Assembly (NCBI GenBank): GCA_040381075.1 | Contig: JBEIHX010000018.1 | Coordinates: 1 to 64,000, forward strand | Source: JBEIHX01 sp040381075 | GTDB taxonomy: Bacteria; Pseudomonadota; Alphaproteobacteria; Caulobacterales; Aquidulcibacteraceae | Length of the DNA: 64,000 nt | Direction of reading: 5' to 3' | In this document: piece by piece, positions 44,570 to 53,208 of the stretch | Layout: every line of letters starts with the position of its first letter | How positions within the stretch are numbered: position 1 is the stretch's first letter | The notes under the pieces: generated by a model | The model's input: only the letters and a program-made list of their open reading frames with translations | Databases searched by the model: none | What the model was told of the DNA's origin: nothing | Translations under genes and position numbers: made by a program

Positions 44570-45148
44570 TCAGGGGACGCGCCCGCCCCCCGGATCATCG
44601 CCAGGAGAGCACGGGTCCCCGGCGCGCAGAACGCCGATATACGGCAGACCCCGATACCGGCCCCGCGAGTCCATGCCGTAGCCGACCAAAAAGGCGTTCG
44701 GCGTCGTGAAGCCAATGAGATCAGCCGTGACGCCAGCCGAGGGCTTGGCCGCGATGACGCAGGTCAGCACCTCGCAAGCCCCCTTCTTGAGCAGGTGATC
44801 GCGCGCAAAGATCAGCGACGCGCCAGTGTCGAGAACGTCATCCACCAGCAGCACCCGTCGGCCTTCCACCGGCCGCGACAGGTCCGCTTTCATCACCACG
44901 TGACCGCTCGAGGACTGGGCGTCGCCATAGGACTGCACCCACAGGAAGTCGAGTATGGGGTGGCGGTTGCGCCGGGCAAGCGCCTTGGCGAGATCGGTCG
45001 CGAACGGCATCGCCCCCGACAGAAGCGCCACCAGCGACCAGTCATCGTCAATCCGCCCCGCAAGCTCGCCGCCCAGCTCCTCAACGCGGGCCTGCAGCGC
45101 AGCCTCGTCCACCAGGATCGAGATCAAGGGGTCAGGACCGGATGTCAT
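44570..45148 (-). CDS. hpt: Hypoxanthine phosphoribosyltransferase
   Basis: Purine salvage enzyme joining hypoxanthine or guanine to PRPP. 192 aa. The PRPP-binding motif is VLLVDDVLDTGAS, the flexible loop contains QSYGDAQSSSGHVVM, and the C-terminal part FLVGYGMDSRGRYRGLPYIGVL is typical of HPRT. Its start overlaps the end of the zinc-ribbon gene by 17 bp on the same strand, so they are co-transcribed. The last 15 residues are an unconserved tail. Confidence 0.95.
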   Translation of the reverse strand: MTSGPDPLISILVDEAALQARVEELGGELAGRIDDDWSLVALLSGAMPFATDLAKALARRNRHPILDFLWVQSYGDAQSSSGHVVMKADLSRPVEGRRVLLVDDVLDTGASLIFARDHLLKKGACEVLTCVIAAKPSAGVTADLIGFTTPNAFLVGYGMDSRGRYRGLPYIGVLRAGDPCSPGDDPGGGRVP

Positions 45149-45989
45149 AACCGTCCTGTGCCGCCATCGGCGCTGGGGCGGAAGGGGGTTTGACCGCCGG
45201 GGCCGCAGGATCCGGTTCGAGCGGCGACGCCGGCGCCGGGGCCGGGCCCACTGCCCCGGCCGATGCCGACTCTCGCGGATCCATGGCGAGGTCCGGCGCA
45301 GACGGCGGGCCGGCGAAGGTCACGGACACGTCGAATGCCTCGAGCGGCGGATGTCCGACCCTGGTCTGAAACGCCACCCTGCCCCCAGGCGGCAGCGCCT
45401 CCGGCGCGGTGCGCACTGTCCATTCGAAAAGCTTCAGCCCGGTCTGGTCGCGCAGCACCACGACCACCGGCGGCGCGCTCGCGGGCTTGCTGGACACGTT
45501 GCGCACCAATCCGCTCACCGCGAGCACCGGCATGTCGCCTTCAAAGCTGCGCTGCGCCCGGACATCCAGGAATTCCATTCCGGTCGCATTGGCCGGCACG
45601 CCCGCCATCGCAAAGGCGCTCGCCGCCTTCGGCCATACGCGCACCACCTCATCGCGCCAGACATACGCCAGAGCCAGCGCTCCAGCCGCCGCGCCAGCCG
45701 CGGCGCTCCAGGTCGCCACGGAGCGGATCCAGGCGGCGCGCTGCGCGTCTGCCTTGATCCGTGCGCGGTAGCTGCGCGCCGGCTCCATCGCCTGGCGTCG
45801 CGCCCGCTCGACCTCAGCCCGGCTCAGACCCGGCGGGCCTGGCAGCACGGGGCCGTCGACCGCCAGACCGTCCGGCCCGGCGAGCCAGGAATGCCCGCAC
45901 GCGGCGCACCGCACGAGGCGCCCTGCCGCCGGGAAGGCGCTGGTGTCGGCGTCGTAGCGCGCCGCGCAGGTGGGGCATGTTAAAATCAT
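45132..45989 (-). CDS. MJ0042 zinc-ribbon / DUF3426-like membrane protein
   Basis: 285-aa protein with an N-terminal zinc ribbon (MILTCPTCAARY, with Cys5, Cys8, Cys28 and Cys31), one transmembrane helix near residues 88-110, and a C-terminal extracytoplasmic beta domain (about 130-235, LAVSGLVRNVSSKPASAPPVVV). The tail is Ala/Pro-rich. Common in alphaproteobacteria next to ftsE/ftsX in the opposite direction, exactly as here. Function unknown; the position suggests a link to division or the envelope. Confidence 0.88.
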   Translation of the reverse strand: MILTCPTCAARYDADTSAFPAAGRLVRCAACGHSWLAGPDGLAVDGPVLPGPPGLSRAEVERARRQAMEPARSYRARIKADAQRAAWIRSVATWSAAAGAAAGALALAYVWRDEVVRVWPKAASAFAMAGVPANATGMEFLDVRAQRSFEGDMPVLAVSGLVRNVSSKPASAPPVVVVLRDQTGLKLFEWTVRTAPEALPPGGRVAFQTRVGHPPLEAFDVSVTFAGPPSAPDLAMDPRESASAGAVGPAPAPASPLEPDPAAPAVKPPSAPAPMAAQDGYDIRS

Positions 45990-46190
45990 GGCCTGTCCGA
46001 CACTTTTCCCACCGTCCGTCTGCAGGCCGGCGCCCGATGCGGTGGCGGCGGGCGGGCGAAGCAAGCTATGCCACAGCGACGATCGGCGAAGCCGCCGGTC
46101 GCTCAGGGCAGGAATGCCGGGTGTCGGCTTTCCAAATCCTTGCCGCCCGCACCGCTGGCGCGGGCGGCTCCGACGCGGGAGGGAGCAGGC

Positions 46191-46937
46191 ATGCCCGACA
46201 TATCTGAACGCGCACCCGCCCGCGGCTGGCCGCAGATCGGGGCCGTCCCTGCCGCCGAGCGCCCAATGGGCGAACCGATCGTGCGCCTCAGCAAGGTCGC
46301 CATGCGCTATGGCGAGGCGCCGGCCCTGCGCGATGCAAGCCTCACCATCGCGCCTGGATCGCTGGTCTTTCTCACCGGCGCCTCGGGAGCCGGCAAATCC
46401 ACCCTGCTGCGGCTCATCTACCTGGCCCAGCGCCCCTCCGAAGGTCTGGTCAGCGTTTTCGGCATTGACACCGCGCGGGCGCGACGGCCCATGCTGGCCC
46501 GGCTGCGCCGCAGGATCGGCGTCGTGTTCCAGGACTTTCGGCTGTTGGACCATCTGACGGTGTTCGACAACGTGGCGCTGCCGCTCCGCATCCAGGGTCT
46601 CGCGCCGCGCGCCTACCGCCAGGACGTCGTGGAGCTTCTCGAATGGGTCGGTCTCGCCGATCGCATCGGCGCGCGTCCCCCCACGCTGTCCGGCGGCGAG
46701 AAACAGCGCGTGGCGATCGCCCGGGCCGTGGTGGCGAAGCCGGACCTCATCGTCGCCGACGAACCGACCGGCAATGTCGACCCGGATATGGGCGAACGAC
46801 TGATGCGCCTGTTCACAGAGCTCAACCGCGTCGGCGCCACCGTGGTGATCGCCACCCATGACCACAGTCTCGCGCCGCGCCGTCAGGGACGCATCCTGCG
46901 CCTGCAGGACGGATGCGTCATCGAAGGAGACGGGTGA
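46191..46937 (+). CDS. ftsE: Cell division ATP-binding protein FtsE
   Basis: ATPase of the FtsEX complex, which controls peptidoglycan hydrolases at the division site. 248 aa. A 25-residue extension precedes the core VRLSKVAMRYGEAPALRDA; Walker A GASGAGKST, Q-loop VVFQDFRLL, signature LSGGEKQR, Walker B LIVADEPTGNVDP, H-loop ATHDHSL. ATG 46191 has GGGAGGGAGC 4-10 nt upstream; ATG 46266 is an alternative. The stop overlaps the ftsX start. Confidence 0.94.
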   Translation: MPDISERAPARGWPQIGAVPAAERPMGEPIVRLSKVAMRYGEAPALRDASLTIAPGSLVFLTGASGAGKSTLLRLIYLAQRPSEGLVSVFGIDTARARRPMLARLRRRIGVVFQDFRLLDHLTVFDNVALPLRIQGLAPRAYRQDVVELLEWVGLADRIGARPPTLSGGEKQRVAIARAVVAKPDLIVADEPTGNVDPDMGERLMRLFTELNRVGATVVIATHDHSLAPRRQGRILRLQDGCVIEGDG

Positions 46938-47842
46938 TGGCCCGCCGCGGCGAACGGCGGCGCGTTCCGCGCGGCACCGCGATCCTGCCGCGCGAACAGC
47001 GCGACGCGCCGCTGATCGTGGTGATGGCCATCCTGTGCTTTCTGGCCTGCCTCGCTGGCGTCGGCGCCCGCATCGCCTATGCGCAGGCGGAGCGCTGGAC
47101 CGACTCGCTGAAAGGCTCCATGACCGCGCGCGTGATCACTGCGCCTGCCTCCGACAGCGCCGGGATGGCGCGCCGCGCTGCGGAGGCGGCAGGCGCCCTC
47201 GCCGGCGTGATTGATGCGCGCGTCATCGATCGGCAGGAAGCCGCCAGGCTGCTTGAGCCCTGGTTCGGGGCCGGGGCCCTTCCCGATGATCTTCCCGTGC
47301 CTGTGCTGATCGCCATCGACATCGATCCCGCCGCCGGCGTCAGCGCCCAGGACGTGGGCGCCGCCCTGGAACGCGTCGGCGTCCCCGCCGTGGTCGACGA
47401 TCACGCCCGATGGTCGCAGGACGTCCGGCGCGTCGCGGATCTGGCGCGCGCCCTGGCCTTTGGCGTCCTCGCCCTGCTCGCCGCTGCAGCCGGGGCCGCA
47501 ATCGCCTTCGCTGCGCGGGCAGGCTTTCACGCGCGCCGCGACGTCGTCGAAGTGCTGCACCTGATCGGTGCGCGCGATGATTTCATCGCCGCCGAGTTCG
47601 AGCGCCGCTTCCTGGCGATTGGCGTGCGCGCCGGCGCGCTCGGCGCCGTGATGGCCGGGGGCTCGGTCTATGCGCTCGCCTACGCGGCCCGGCAGCCCGA
47701 GGCGCGCGCCTGGCTGTTGCCGCAGGCTGCAATCAGCCCGGTCGACTGGGCGATCCTGCTCGCCGCACCGCTGCTCGCCGGTCTCGTCGCCATGACCACT
47801 GCGCGCGCAGCCGTCATGTCGGCCCTGCGGAAACTCGCATGA
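46937..47842 (+). CDS. ftsX: Cell division protein FtsX
   Basis: Permease-like partner of FtsE, 301 aa. Basic cytoplasmic N-terminus, first helix near residues 28-50, periplasmic domain to about 165, then three helices in a C-terminal FtsX domain with the coupling segment DVVEVLHLIGARDDFIAAEFERRF. Start overlaps ftsE (TGATG) and end overlaps ydcF (ATGA), so the block is one operon. Confidence 0.93.
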   Translation: MARRGERRRVPRGTAILPREQRDAPLIVVMAILCFLACLAGVGARIAYAQAERWTDSLKGSMTARVITAPASDSAGMARRAAEAAGALAGVIDARVIDRQEAARLLEPWFGAGALPDDLPVPVLIAIDIDPAAGVSAQDVGAALERVGVPAVVDDHARWSQDVRRVADLARALAFGVLALLAAAAGAAIAFAARAGFHARRDVVEVLHLIGARDDFIAAEFERRFLAIGVRAGALGAVMAGGSVYALAYAARQPEARAWLLPQAAISPVDWAILLAAPLLAGLVAMTTARAAVMSALRKLA

Positions 47843-48456
47843 CCGCCCGCCCGGTCTCCCTGGGCCGCCGCATCGCCGGGGCTTCAGTCCATCTCGGATG
47901 GATCGCCGTCGGGGTCTTCATTCTCGGCTTTTTCCTGTTCGCCGATCACGCCACACGCACGCCGCCGCGCACGCTGCCGGACGGCGAGGCCATCGTGGTG
48001 CTGACCGGGGACGGCGCGCGGGTTCCCGCCGGCATGGACCTGCTGGAGCAGGGCGCCGGGGAACGGCTGTTCGTCACGGGCGTCAATCCGCAGGTGACGG
48101 ACGAAGAACTGGCTGCGCTTGCAGCCGGCGCGCGCGAGGCGTTCGACTGCTGTGTCGATATCGACCGCGCCGCCCCTGACACCATCGGAAACGCCGCGGA
48201 GACCGCGCGCTGGGCCAGGGCCCGGGGCTTCATCCGGATCGTCGTCGTCACGGCTGACTATCACATGCCGCGAAGCCTGCAGGAATTGCGCGCCGCTATG
48301 CCTGAGGGACGTTTCATCGCCTACCCGGTGACGGCCGTCAGCGGGCGCGGCCCCTGGTGGACCCGCGCGGGCTATTGGCGCCGACTGCCTCCGGAATACG
48401 TGAAGTACCTGCTCGCACATGTCCGCCTGTGGATAACCGCGCCCGCGGAGCGATGA
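47839..48456 (+). CDS. YdcF/ElyC-family (DUF218) membrane protein
   Basis: 205-aa protein with one N-terminal helix (GWIAVGVFILGFFLFA) and a DUF218 domain: AIVVLTGDGARVPAGMDLLEQG, LFVTGVN, DTIGNAAETARWARARGF and VVVTADYHMPRS. E. coli relatives SanA and ElyC affect envelope integrity. The pair ftsX-ydcF is conserved in alphaproteobacteria. A perfect DnaA-box 9-mer (48428-48436) falls inside the gene near its end. Confidence 0.9.
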   Translation: MTARPVSLGRRIAGASVHLGWIAVGVFILGFFLFADHATRTPPRTLPDGEAIVVLTGDGARVPAGMDLLEQGAGERLFVTGVNPQVTDEELAALAAGAREAFDCCVDIDRAAPDTIGNAAETARWARARGFIRIVVVTADYHMPRSLQELRAAMPEGRFIAYPVTAVSGRGPWWTRAGYWRRLPPEYVKYLLAHVRLWITAPAER

Positions 48457-48457
48457 G

Positions 48458-49198
48458 ATGACGATGATCCGATCCCTGATATATGTCGTTTGGCTTTACG
48501 GTTCGATGGCCGTCATCGGCATCGGCCTCGCGCCGATGATGTTTGGTCCGCGCGCATGGATCGCCACCCCGGCCCGTCTGTGGGCGCGCGCCGCGCTGTG
48601 GGGCCTGCGCGTGATCGTCGGCGCGACAGTGACTGTCAAAGGACTGGAGAAGCTGCCGCACGGCGCCTGTCTGGTCGCCATGAAGCACCAGGCTACCCTC
48701 GATATCTTCTCGCCCTTCACTTTTCTGAACGATCCCGCCTTCGTCCTGAAGCAGGAACTCATGGCGACGCCGGTTCTCGGCTGGCACGCCGCCCGCCTGA
48801 AGATGATTCCGGTTGTGCGCGAGGCGGGCGCCCCGGCGCTGCGGCGGATGATGGCCGCGGCGCGCGAGGCCGTCGCCGCCGGCCGACCGATCGTGATATA
48901 TCCCGAAGGAACCCGCCGCGCCCCAGGCGCGCCGCCCGACTACAAGCCCGGCGTTGCCGGAATGTACCGGGATCTGAACATCCCCTGCGCGCCGGTCGCC
49001 CTGAATTCAGGTCTGGTCTGGCCGGCCAGGGGGCTGCTGCGCCGGCCGGGCCGCGTCACGATCGAGATCCTCGACGCCATTCCTCCGGGGCTGTCCCGCG
49101 CCGCCTTCCTGCGTGAACTGGAGACCCGCATCGAAACCGCCACCACAGCGCTTCTGGCCGGCGCGCAAGCCGCCTGCGATGCGGAGAAGCCCCAGTGA
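48458..49198 (+). CDS. plsC: 1-acyl-sn-glycerol-3-phosphate acyltransferase
   Basis: Makes phosphatidic acid from lysophosphatidic acid. 246 aa, N-terminal membrane helix, catalytic HQATLD (H-x4-D) in VAMKHQATLDIFSP, substrate-binding VIYPEGTRRAPG, and PCAPVALNSGLVWP. Starts 1 nt after the ydcF stop and overlaps the DUF2125 gene start, so it belongs to the ftsEX operon. Confidence 0.94.
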   Translation: MTMIRSLIYVVWLYGSMAVIGIGLAPMMFGPRAWIATPARLWARAALWGLRVIVGATVTVKGLEKLPHGACLVAMKHQATLDIFSPFTFLNDPAFVLKQELMATPVLGWHAARLKMIPVVREAGAPALRRMMAAAREAVAAGRPIVIYPEGTRRAPGAPPDYKPGVAGMYRDLNIPCAPVALNSGLVWPARGLLRRPGRVTIEILDAIPPGLSRAAFLRELETRIETATTALLAGAQAACDAEKPQ

Positions 49199-50235
49199 CG
49201 CCGCCCTCGCCATCCGGCCGCAAGCCGTCCCGCGTCTGGCTGTTCGCGCCCTTCGTGCTCGCCGCCCTTGGGGCTGCGGCCTGGACCGGTCTGTGGTTTA
49301 CGGTCAAGACCCAGGTCGTCGCGGAGCTTGACGCCTGGGTCGCCGGGGAGCGTGCGGCCGGACGCGAGGCGGGCTACGCCGCGGCCAGGGCGAGCGGCTA
49401 TCCGCTGCGGTTTGAACTTGTCGTCGATGACCTGCGTCTCGCCGATCCCGGCACGGGGTTTTCATGGAGCGCGAGGTCCCTGGCGCTGCACCTGCTGCCC
49501 TATCAGCCAAACCATGTGATCATTCAAAGCCGCGGTCCGCACACGCTGCGCGCCGGGCGCAGCGCAGCGCTTTGGACCATCGACGCCAGGACCCTCAAGG
49601 CAAGCCTGCGCTGGACGGGGCAGGATCTGCGCCGCTTCTCGCTGCACGCCGATGATCTTGCCTGGCGCGATGCGTCCGACCGGCGCGGCCGGATTTCCGC
49701 ATTCGAATTCCATGTGGCGCCGACCCCGGGGCGCACTGATCTGTGGCGGCTGTGGATCACGGCTGATCGCGGCGCGGCGCCGCAGCCGCCTCCCGCCCTC
49801 GAGGTGTTCGGCCGTGAGTTCTCCGACGTGAAGATCACCGGCGCCGCCACCCGGGCGGACCTGCTCAGGGACGGGCTGTCGCCGGCCCGGCTGGCCGGCT
49901 GGAGCGCCGGCGGCGGCGCGCTGGCCATCGATCGGGCCGAAGGCGTGTGGGGCAGGGTGAAATGGTCTGCCGTCGGCCAGTTCACCGCTGACGCCGCCGG
50001 CGCGCCGCAGGGACGCCTGCGCGTCACCGCACACAACCTGCGCGACGTTGCAGACATTCTGATCGAGGCAGGCTGGGTCGGGCGTCCTGTCGCCGCGCTC
50101 ACGCGTGCGGCCGCCGCGGAGGCGGAAAAACGCCAGGGCGGTCTGTCCGGCGATCTGGTTCTGCAGCAGGGCCGGATCCTGCTCGCCGGCGCGCCGCTGG
50201 CGGCGCCGTTGGCTACTGCCGGTCGTGCACCATGA
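49195..50235 (+). CDS. DUF2125 protein
   Basis: 346-aa exported or membrane-anchored alphaproteobacterial protein of unknown function. One N-terminal helix (WLFAPFVLAALGAAAWTGLWF), then the family hallmark of a trapped R-x-x-GYPLRFEL stretch (ARASGYPLRFELVVDDLRL) and a long beta-rich domain, AsmA/lipid-transfer-like in style. GTG 49195 overlaps the plsC stop (GTGA). The end overlaps the convergent gene by 23 bp. Confidence 0.88.
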   Translation: MTPPSPSGRKPSRVWLFAPFVLAALGAAAWTGLWFTVKTQVVAELDAWVAGERAAGREAGYAAARASGYPLRFELVVDDLRLADPGTGFSWSARSLALHLLPYQPNHVIIQSRGPHTLRAGRSAALWTIDARTLKASLRWTGQDLRRFSLHADDLAWRDASDRRGRISAFEFHVAPTPGRTDLWRLWITADRGAAPQPPPALEVFGREFSDVKITGAATRADLLRDGLSPARLAGWSAGGGALAIDRAEGVWGRVKWSAVGQFTADAAGAPQGRLRVTAHNLRDVADILIEAGWVGRPVAALTRAAAAEAEKRQGGLSGDLVLQQGRILLAGAPLAAPLATAGRAP

Positions 50236-50656
50236 CCGACACCAATACCAGCCGCGCGCCAGGCTCGCCGATGCTGCGATCCGCCGCCGCCTGCAGGACG
50301 GCGGCGATCCGGGTGGCGTCAGGCACAGTCTGGGGTCGGTAGAAAGATCTCGCATAGTAGGCGAGGGCGTCGCGCATCTCTGCGCGGATCCGCGGTTGCA
50401 GCGCTTCAACCCTGGCGCGCAACTTCGCGTTGGGGATGTCGAAACCGCAATCAACCTGCAACAGGCCGGACACCGATCGGCCGAGCGTGATCGGGGCGGC
50501 CACGACCGGTGAGGCGACGTAATTCTCAGAGCCGGTCGCGATCCGCTTCTGGGCGCTTTCCGCGCTCTTGCCGGCCGCCGTCGCCGGCCCGACGGCCACA
50601 GCCGCCGCCAGAATGAGGACGCCGAGAGCTGAACGAAAACGGGTGAACCTGCGCAT
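50213..50656 (-). CDS. Small exported protein, function unknown
   Basis: 147 aa with an N-terminal signal (ALGVLILAAAVAVGPATAAG). The mature part reads like a FliL-like or stress-protein domain: an initial beta strand region, then a long helix ALQPRIRAEMRDALAYYARSF and an ending LGRPGAR-like GEPGARLVLVSVMVHDRQ. Similar small exported proteins lie beside DUF2125 genes in Caulobacter relatives. FliL resemblance is inference only. Confidence 0.65.
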   Translation of the reverse strand: MRRFTRFRSALGVLILAAAVAVGPATAAGKSAESAQKRIATGSENYVASPVVAAPITLGRSVSGLLQVDCGFDIPNAKLRARVEALQPRIRAEMRDALAYYARSFYRPQTVPDATRIAAVLQAAADRSIGEPGARLVLVSVMVHDRQ

Positions 50657-50704
50657 GCCTGCAGGCTTGCCCGGCTCTGGTTAAAACGCCGTTCCCGGAC
50701 GCCT

Positions 50705-51598
50705 TCAGAATGCCCCGTCGCGCCCGCGCACCACATCGACAGTGCGCAGCAGGATGTCGAGATCCTTCAGAAGGCTCCACTGACGCACATAGTCGCGATC
50801 AAGACGCACCCGGGCGTCATAGGTCGTCGTCGATCTGCCCGACACCTGCCAAAGGCCTGTGATCCCTGGGCGGACGAGAAGATAGTATTTCCGGTCGCGT
50901 CCATAGCGATCGAGCTCGTTGCGCAAAACGGGCCGGGGACCGACGAGGCTCATCTCCCCCCTCAGCACGTTCCACAGCTGGGGCAGCTCGTCGAGGCTGG
51001 TCTCACGCAGGAAACGGCCGATCGGCGTCACCCGCGGGTCATCGCGCAGTTTCTGGGTCTCCTGCCACTCGCGCGCTGCGCCGGGATTGGCCGCAAGGTA
51101 GTCGTCAAGGAGTTGCTGCGAGTTCGGTCGCATGGATCTGAACTTCCAGCACTTGAACCGCGCGCCGCGCTGGCCGACCCGGGTGTGCCCATAAAAGGCC
51201 GGCCCGCCGTCAGCCTGCTTGATCAGCACGACGATCGTCAGGAACACTGGCGCCAGCACCAGCAATCCAGCCGCCGCGGCCGCCATGTCGAACGCCCGCT
51301 TCCACAGACCATTCGCCCGCCTGACGCGGTTGATCAGGTGCGGATCGGTGATCACATGCGGCTTCAACCGCGCAAATCGGGCGCGATCGGCGGCAAGCAT
51401 CGCGGCCCCCTCGAGTCCTTCCCCCTCGAGTCCTTGATCCGGCCCCACCGCCAGGCCCGTGACGGCGGCGGTCTGCGACGCGTCGCTGACGCGTGCTGAG
51501 CCCGTCTCCGCCGCGTCGTCGTTCGCAGTCGCAGCATGACGCGCTGCAGCGGGTTTCGCCGCGGCCGCGTCGGGCGCTTGTCTGCGCTTCGTCGTCAT
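50705..51598 (-). CDS. Sugar transferase (WcaJ/ExoY-like polyprenyl-phosphate)
   Basis: 297-aa membrane enzyme that starts a polysaccharide repeat by moving a sugar phosphate to undecaprenyl phosphate. After a 95-residue variable region comes KRAFDMAAAAAGLLVLAPVFL (re-entrant membrane helix), TRVGQRGARFKCWKFRSM, RETSLDELPQLWNVLRGEMSLVGPRP and RPGITGLWQVSGRS, all typical. GGGGAG lies 6 nt before the start. Includes a five-residue duplication (EGLEG) in the variable part. No other polysaccharide genes are in the window. Confidence 0.93.
   Translation of the reverse strand: MTTKRRQAPDAAAAKPAAARHAATANDDAAETGSARVSDASQTAAVTGLAVGPDQGLEGEGLEGAAMLAADRARFARLKPHVITDPHLINRVRRANGLWKRAFDMAAAAAGLLVLAPVFLTIVVLIKQADGGPAFYGHTRVGQRGARFKCWKFRSMRPNSQQLLDDYLAANPGAAREWQETQKLRDDPRVTPIGRFLRETSLDELPQLWNVLRGEMSLVGPRPVLRNELDRYGRDRKYYLLVRPGITGLWQVSGRSTTTYDARVRLDRDYVRQWSLLKDLDILLRTVDVVRGRDGAF
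51406..51435 (-). repeat. 15-bp in-frame duplication in the sugar transferase gene
   Basis: Two perfect copies of CCCCCTCGAGTCCTT, giving a doubled Glu-Gly-Leu-Glu-Gly in the non-conserved N-terminal region. Confidence 0.9.
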
Positions 51599-51629
51599 TG
51601 CACTCCCCGGAAGATAAATGTCTCGAGTC

Positions 51630-51644
51630 TGGTTGTATTAACCA
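51630..51644. promoter_or_regulatory. Inverted repeat upstream of the sugar transferase
   Basis: TGGTT-N5-AACCA, 31 bp before the start, in an AT-richer stretch. Could be an operator; no regulator is assigned. Confidence 0.3.
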
Positions 51645-51895
51645 ATGCAGGCATACCTAAATACGCGCCAGAACATTCGTCCATTTGGGGTTTTCCCTGA
51701 TGTGGCGAGACCATCAGCCAGGCCTAGCGCGGGGCGACCGGCCGCGGACGCCCCGGACGGTCTGAAACAGTGCGCGCCGCCGCACAGCAAGCGCAAAAAC
51801 TTCGCTGCACTGCAGCAGGCGTTGATGCGCCCGGGCTGCATCGTGACGAGGCGCCATCCGGGCCGACCTGGGGGCGCGGCGCGCCGGCGATCACG

Positions 51896-51973
51896 CCCCT
51901 GGAAGCAGGCCCCTGGAACGAGGCCCCTGGAAGCAGGCCCCGGGAACCAGGCCCCTGGAACCAGGCCCCTGCG
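51896..51973. repeat. 14-bp tandem repeat array
   Basis: Five units, CCCCTGGAAGCAGG and close variants (one CCCCGGGAACCAGG), plus a partial sixth. Noncoding. Confidence 0.93.
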
Positions 51974-52164
51974 ACCGCCTTGACCGTCCGGAAGAACGCC
52001 ACCGCTGCGATGCCGATCCACGAGACCCCGGCCATCCCGCGACCGACCGGATCTGCCGCTCCGACCGGCCTTCAGCGCCCGACTCCCGATGCGGCGGGCC
52101 GACATCTGTGGCTCCTGACCGGTCCGTTGCGCAGCCCGGCGGATTGGCGTCCGCCGGACCTGCC

Positions 52165-52725
52165 TCAGTGGGCGTGGGTGTCGCTGCCGGCCGGCGATCC
52201 GCCCCCGCCGGGCGACACGGGCACGACATCCACCACCGGCGCCGTGATCACGATCGCGCCTGCAGTCTGAAACGTCAGCGTCACCGCCACAGACTGCCCG
52301 GCCACATAGGGCGGGCTCACTCCAAACAGCATGAGATGCCTGCCGCCAGGCGCAAGAACGGCGGTCCCGCCCGCCGGCACATCGACGCCGTCGATGCGCG
52401 TCATCTTCATCATCCCGTCCTGCATGACGTGGTCATGGATCTCGCCGGAAGCCGCGCCCGCCGCGCTGACCGCGATCAGACGGTCGGCGCCGCCCTGCGA
52501 GCGCAGCACGGCGTAAGCCGCTGTCACATTGCGCCCGCCAGGGACCGCACGCACGACCAGACCCTCCACCGCAATCGCGCCGATCACGCCGCCCGCCCCA
52601 ATCGACGCCGGCCCACCCGACGGGGCGCCGGTCGCCTGCCCCGCCGGGCCAGGCTTTGATGTTTCCGGCGGCGCGCCGCACGCGGTCGCCATCAACAGCG
52701 GCAGGGCGAAGACGATATGGCGCAT
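52165..52725 (-). CDS. PCu(A)C-type periplasmic copper chaperone
   Basis: 186-aa exported copper chaperone that delivers Cu(I) to cytochrome oxidase. Signal peptide with possible lipobox (LLMATAC). The copper motif is present: EIHDHVMQDGMMKM, then PGGRHLMLFGV about 20 residues later, giving the usual His and Met ligands. A Gly/Pro linker precedes the domain, and the last residues (SDTHAH) add a further His-containing tail. Start 52725 or 52734. Confidence 0.9.
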   Translation of the reverse strand: MRHIVFALPLLMATACGAPPETSKPGPAGQATGAPSGGPASIGAGGVIGAIAVEGLVVRAVPGGRNVTAAYAVLRSQGGADRLIAVSAAGAASGEIHDHVMQDGMMKMTRIDGVDVPAGGTAVLAPGGRHLMLFGVSPPYVAGQSVAVTLTFQTAGAIVITAPVVDVVPVSPGGGGSPAGSDTHAH

Positions 52726-52734
52726 GTCGGACAT

Positions 52735-53208
52735 ACTCCCGGACAACGGCGCCGCCGGCGCCCCAGACTGGCCGCGCCCGGCGGCGCGCCATCGCCACTG
52801 CATAGACCTCCCGGACGCGCCGCGCCAGACCGGCGGCCCAGCGGGGGTGGAGAACGCCGCGCGGATCCGGGACGCGCCGTCGCGCCGCAGCGGGACGCAG
52901 GCACGCTCCATCATCGCTCTGCGCCAGCGACATGCGCCAGCGACGTGCGCCTGCCGTCCGCCTGCCCGGCCGGCCGCGCCGGTCCTGTCCCCGGGCTCGC
53001 TCCGGCGCGCGTTCCAGCATGCGCTGCTCCGGTCGCTCGTCGGCTGTCGCCTGCCTGACATCGGCCTGCTGACAACCCCCGTCCGGCATGCCAAGCCAGC
53101 GCGCTGCGTGGCCGCCCGCCGCCCTTTGGCGAGGCACCGCACAGCGACGCCGGCGGGCGCATGCTCGGGAGTTCGCCCGCAGCCGCGCCGATCGGATGGG
53201 GAGACCAC
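52735..53208. other. Divergent intergenic region
   Basis: About 470 bp between the copper chaperone (leftward) and the thioesterase (rightward). It holds a 13-bp duplication (GCGCCAGCGACAT/GT at 52921-52946). Frames are open on several strands through composition only; no gene or promoter consensus was recognised. Confidence 0.5.

Larger units (their letters stand above)
51599..52164. other. Intergenic region with tandem array
   Basis: About 565 bp upstream of the sugar transferase and downstream of the copper chaperone gene. Apart from the inverted repeat at 51630-51644 and the array at 51896-51973 no feature was recognised and no coding frame is convincing. Confidence 0.55.

Noticed and set aside
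45990..46865. N-terminal extension of the zinc-ribbon protein over ftsE
   Set aside because: It is antisense to ftsE; the zinc ribbon begins at the ATG at 45989.
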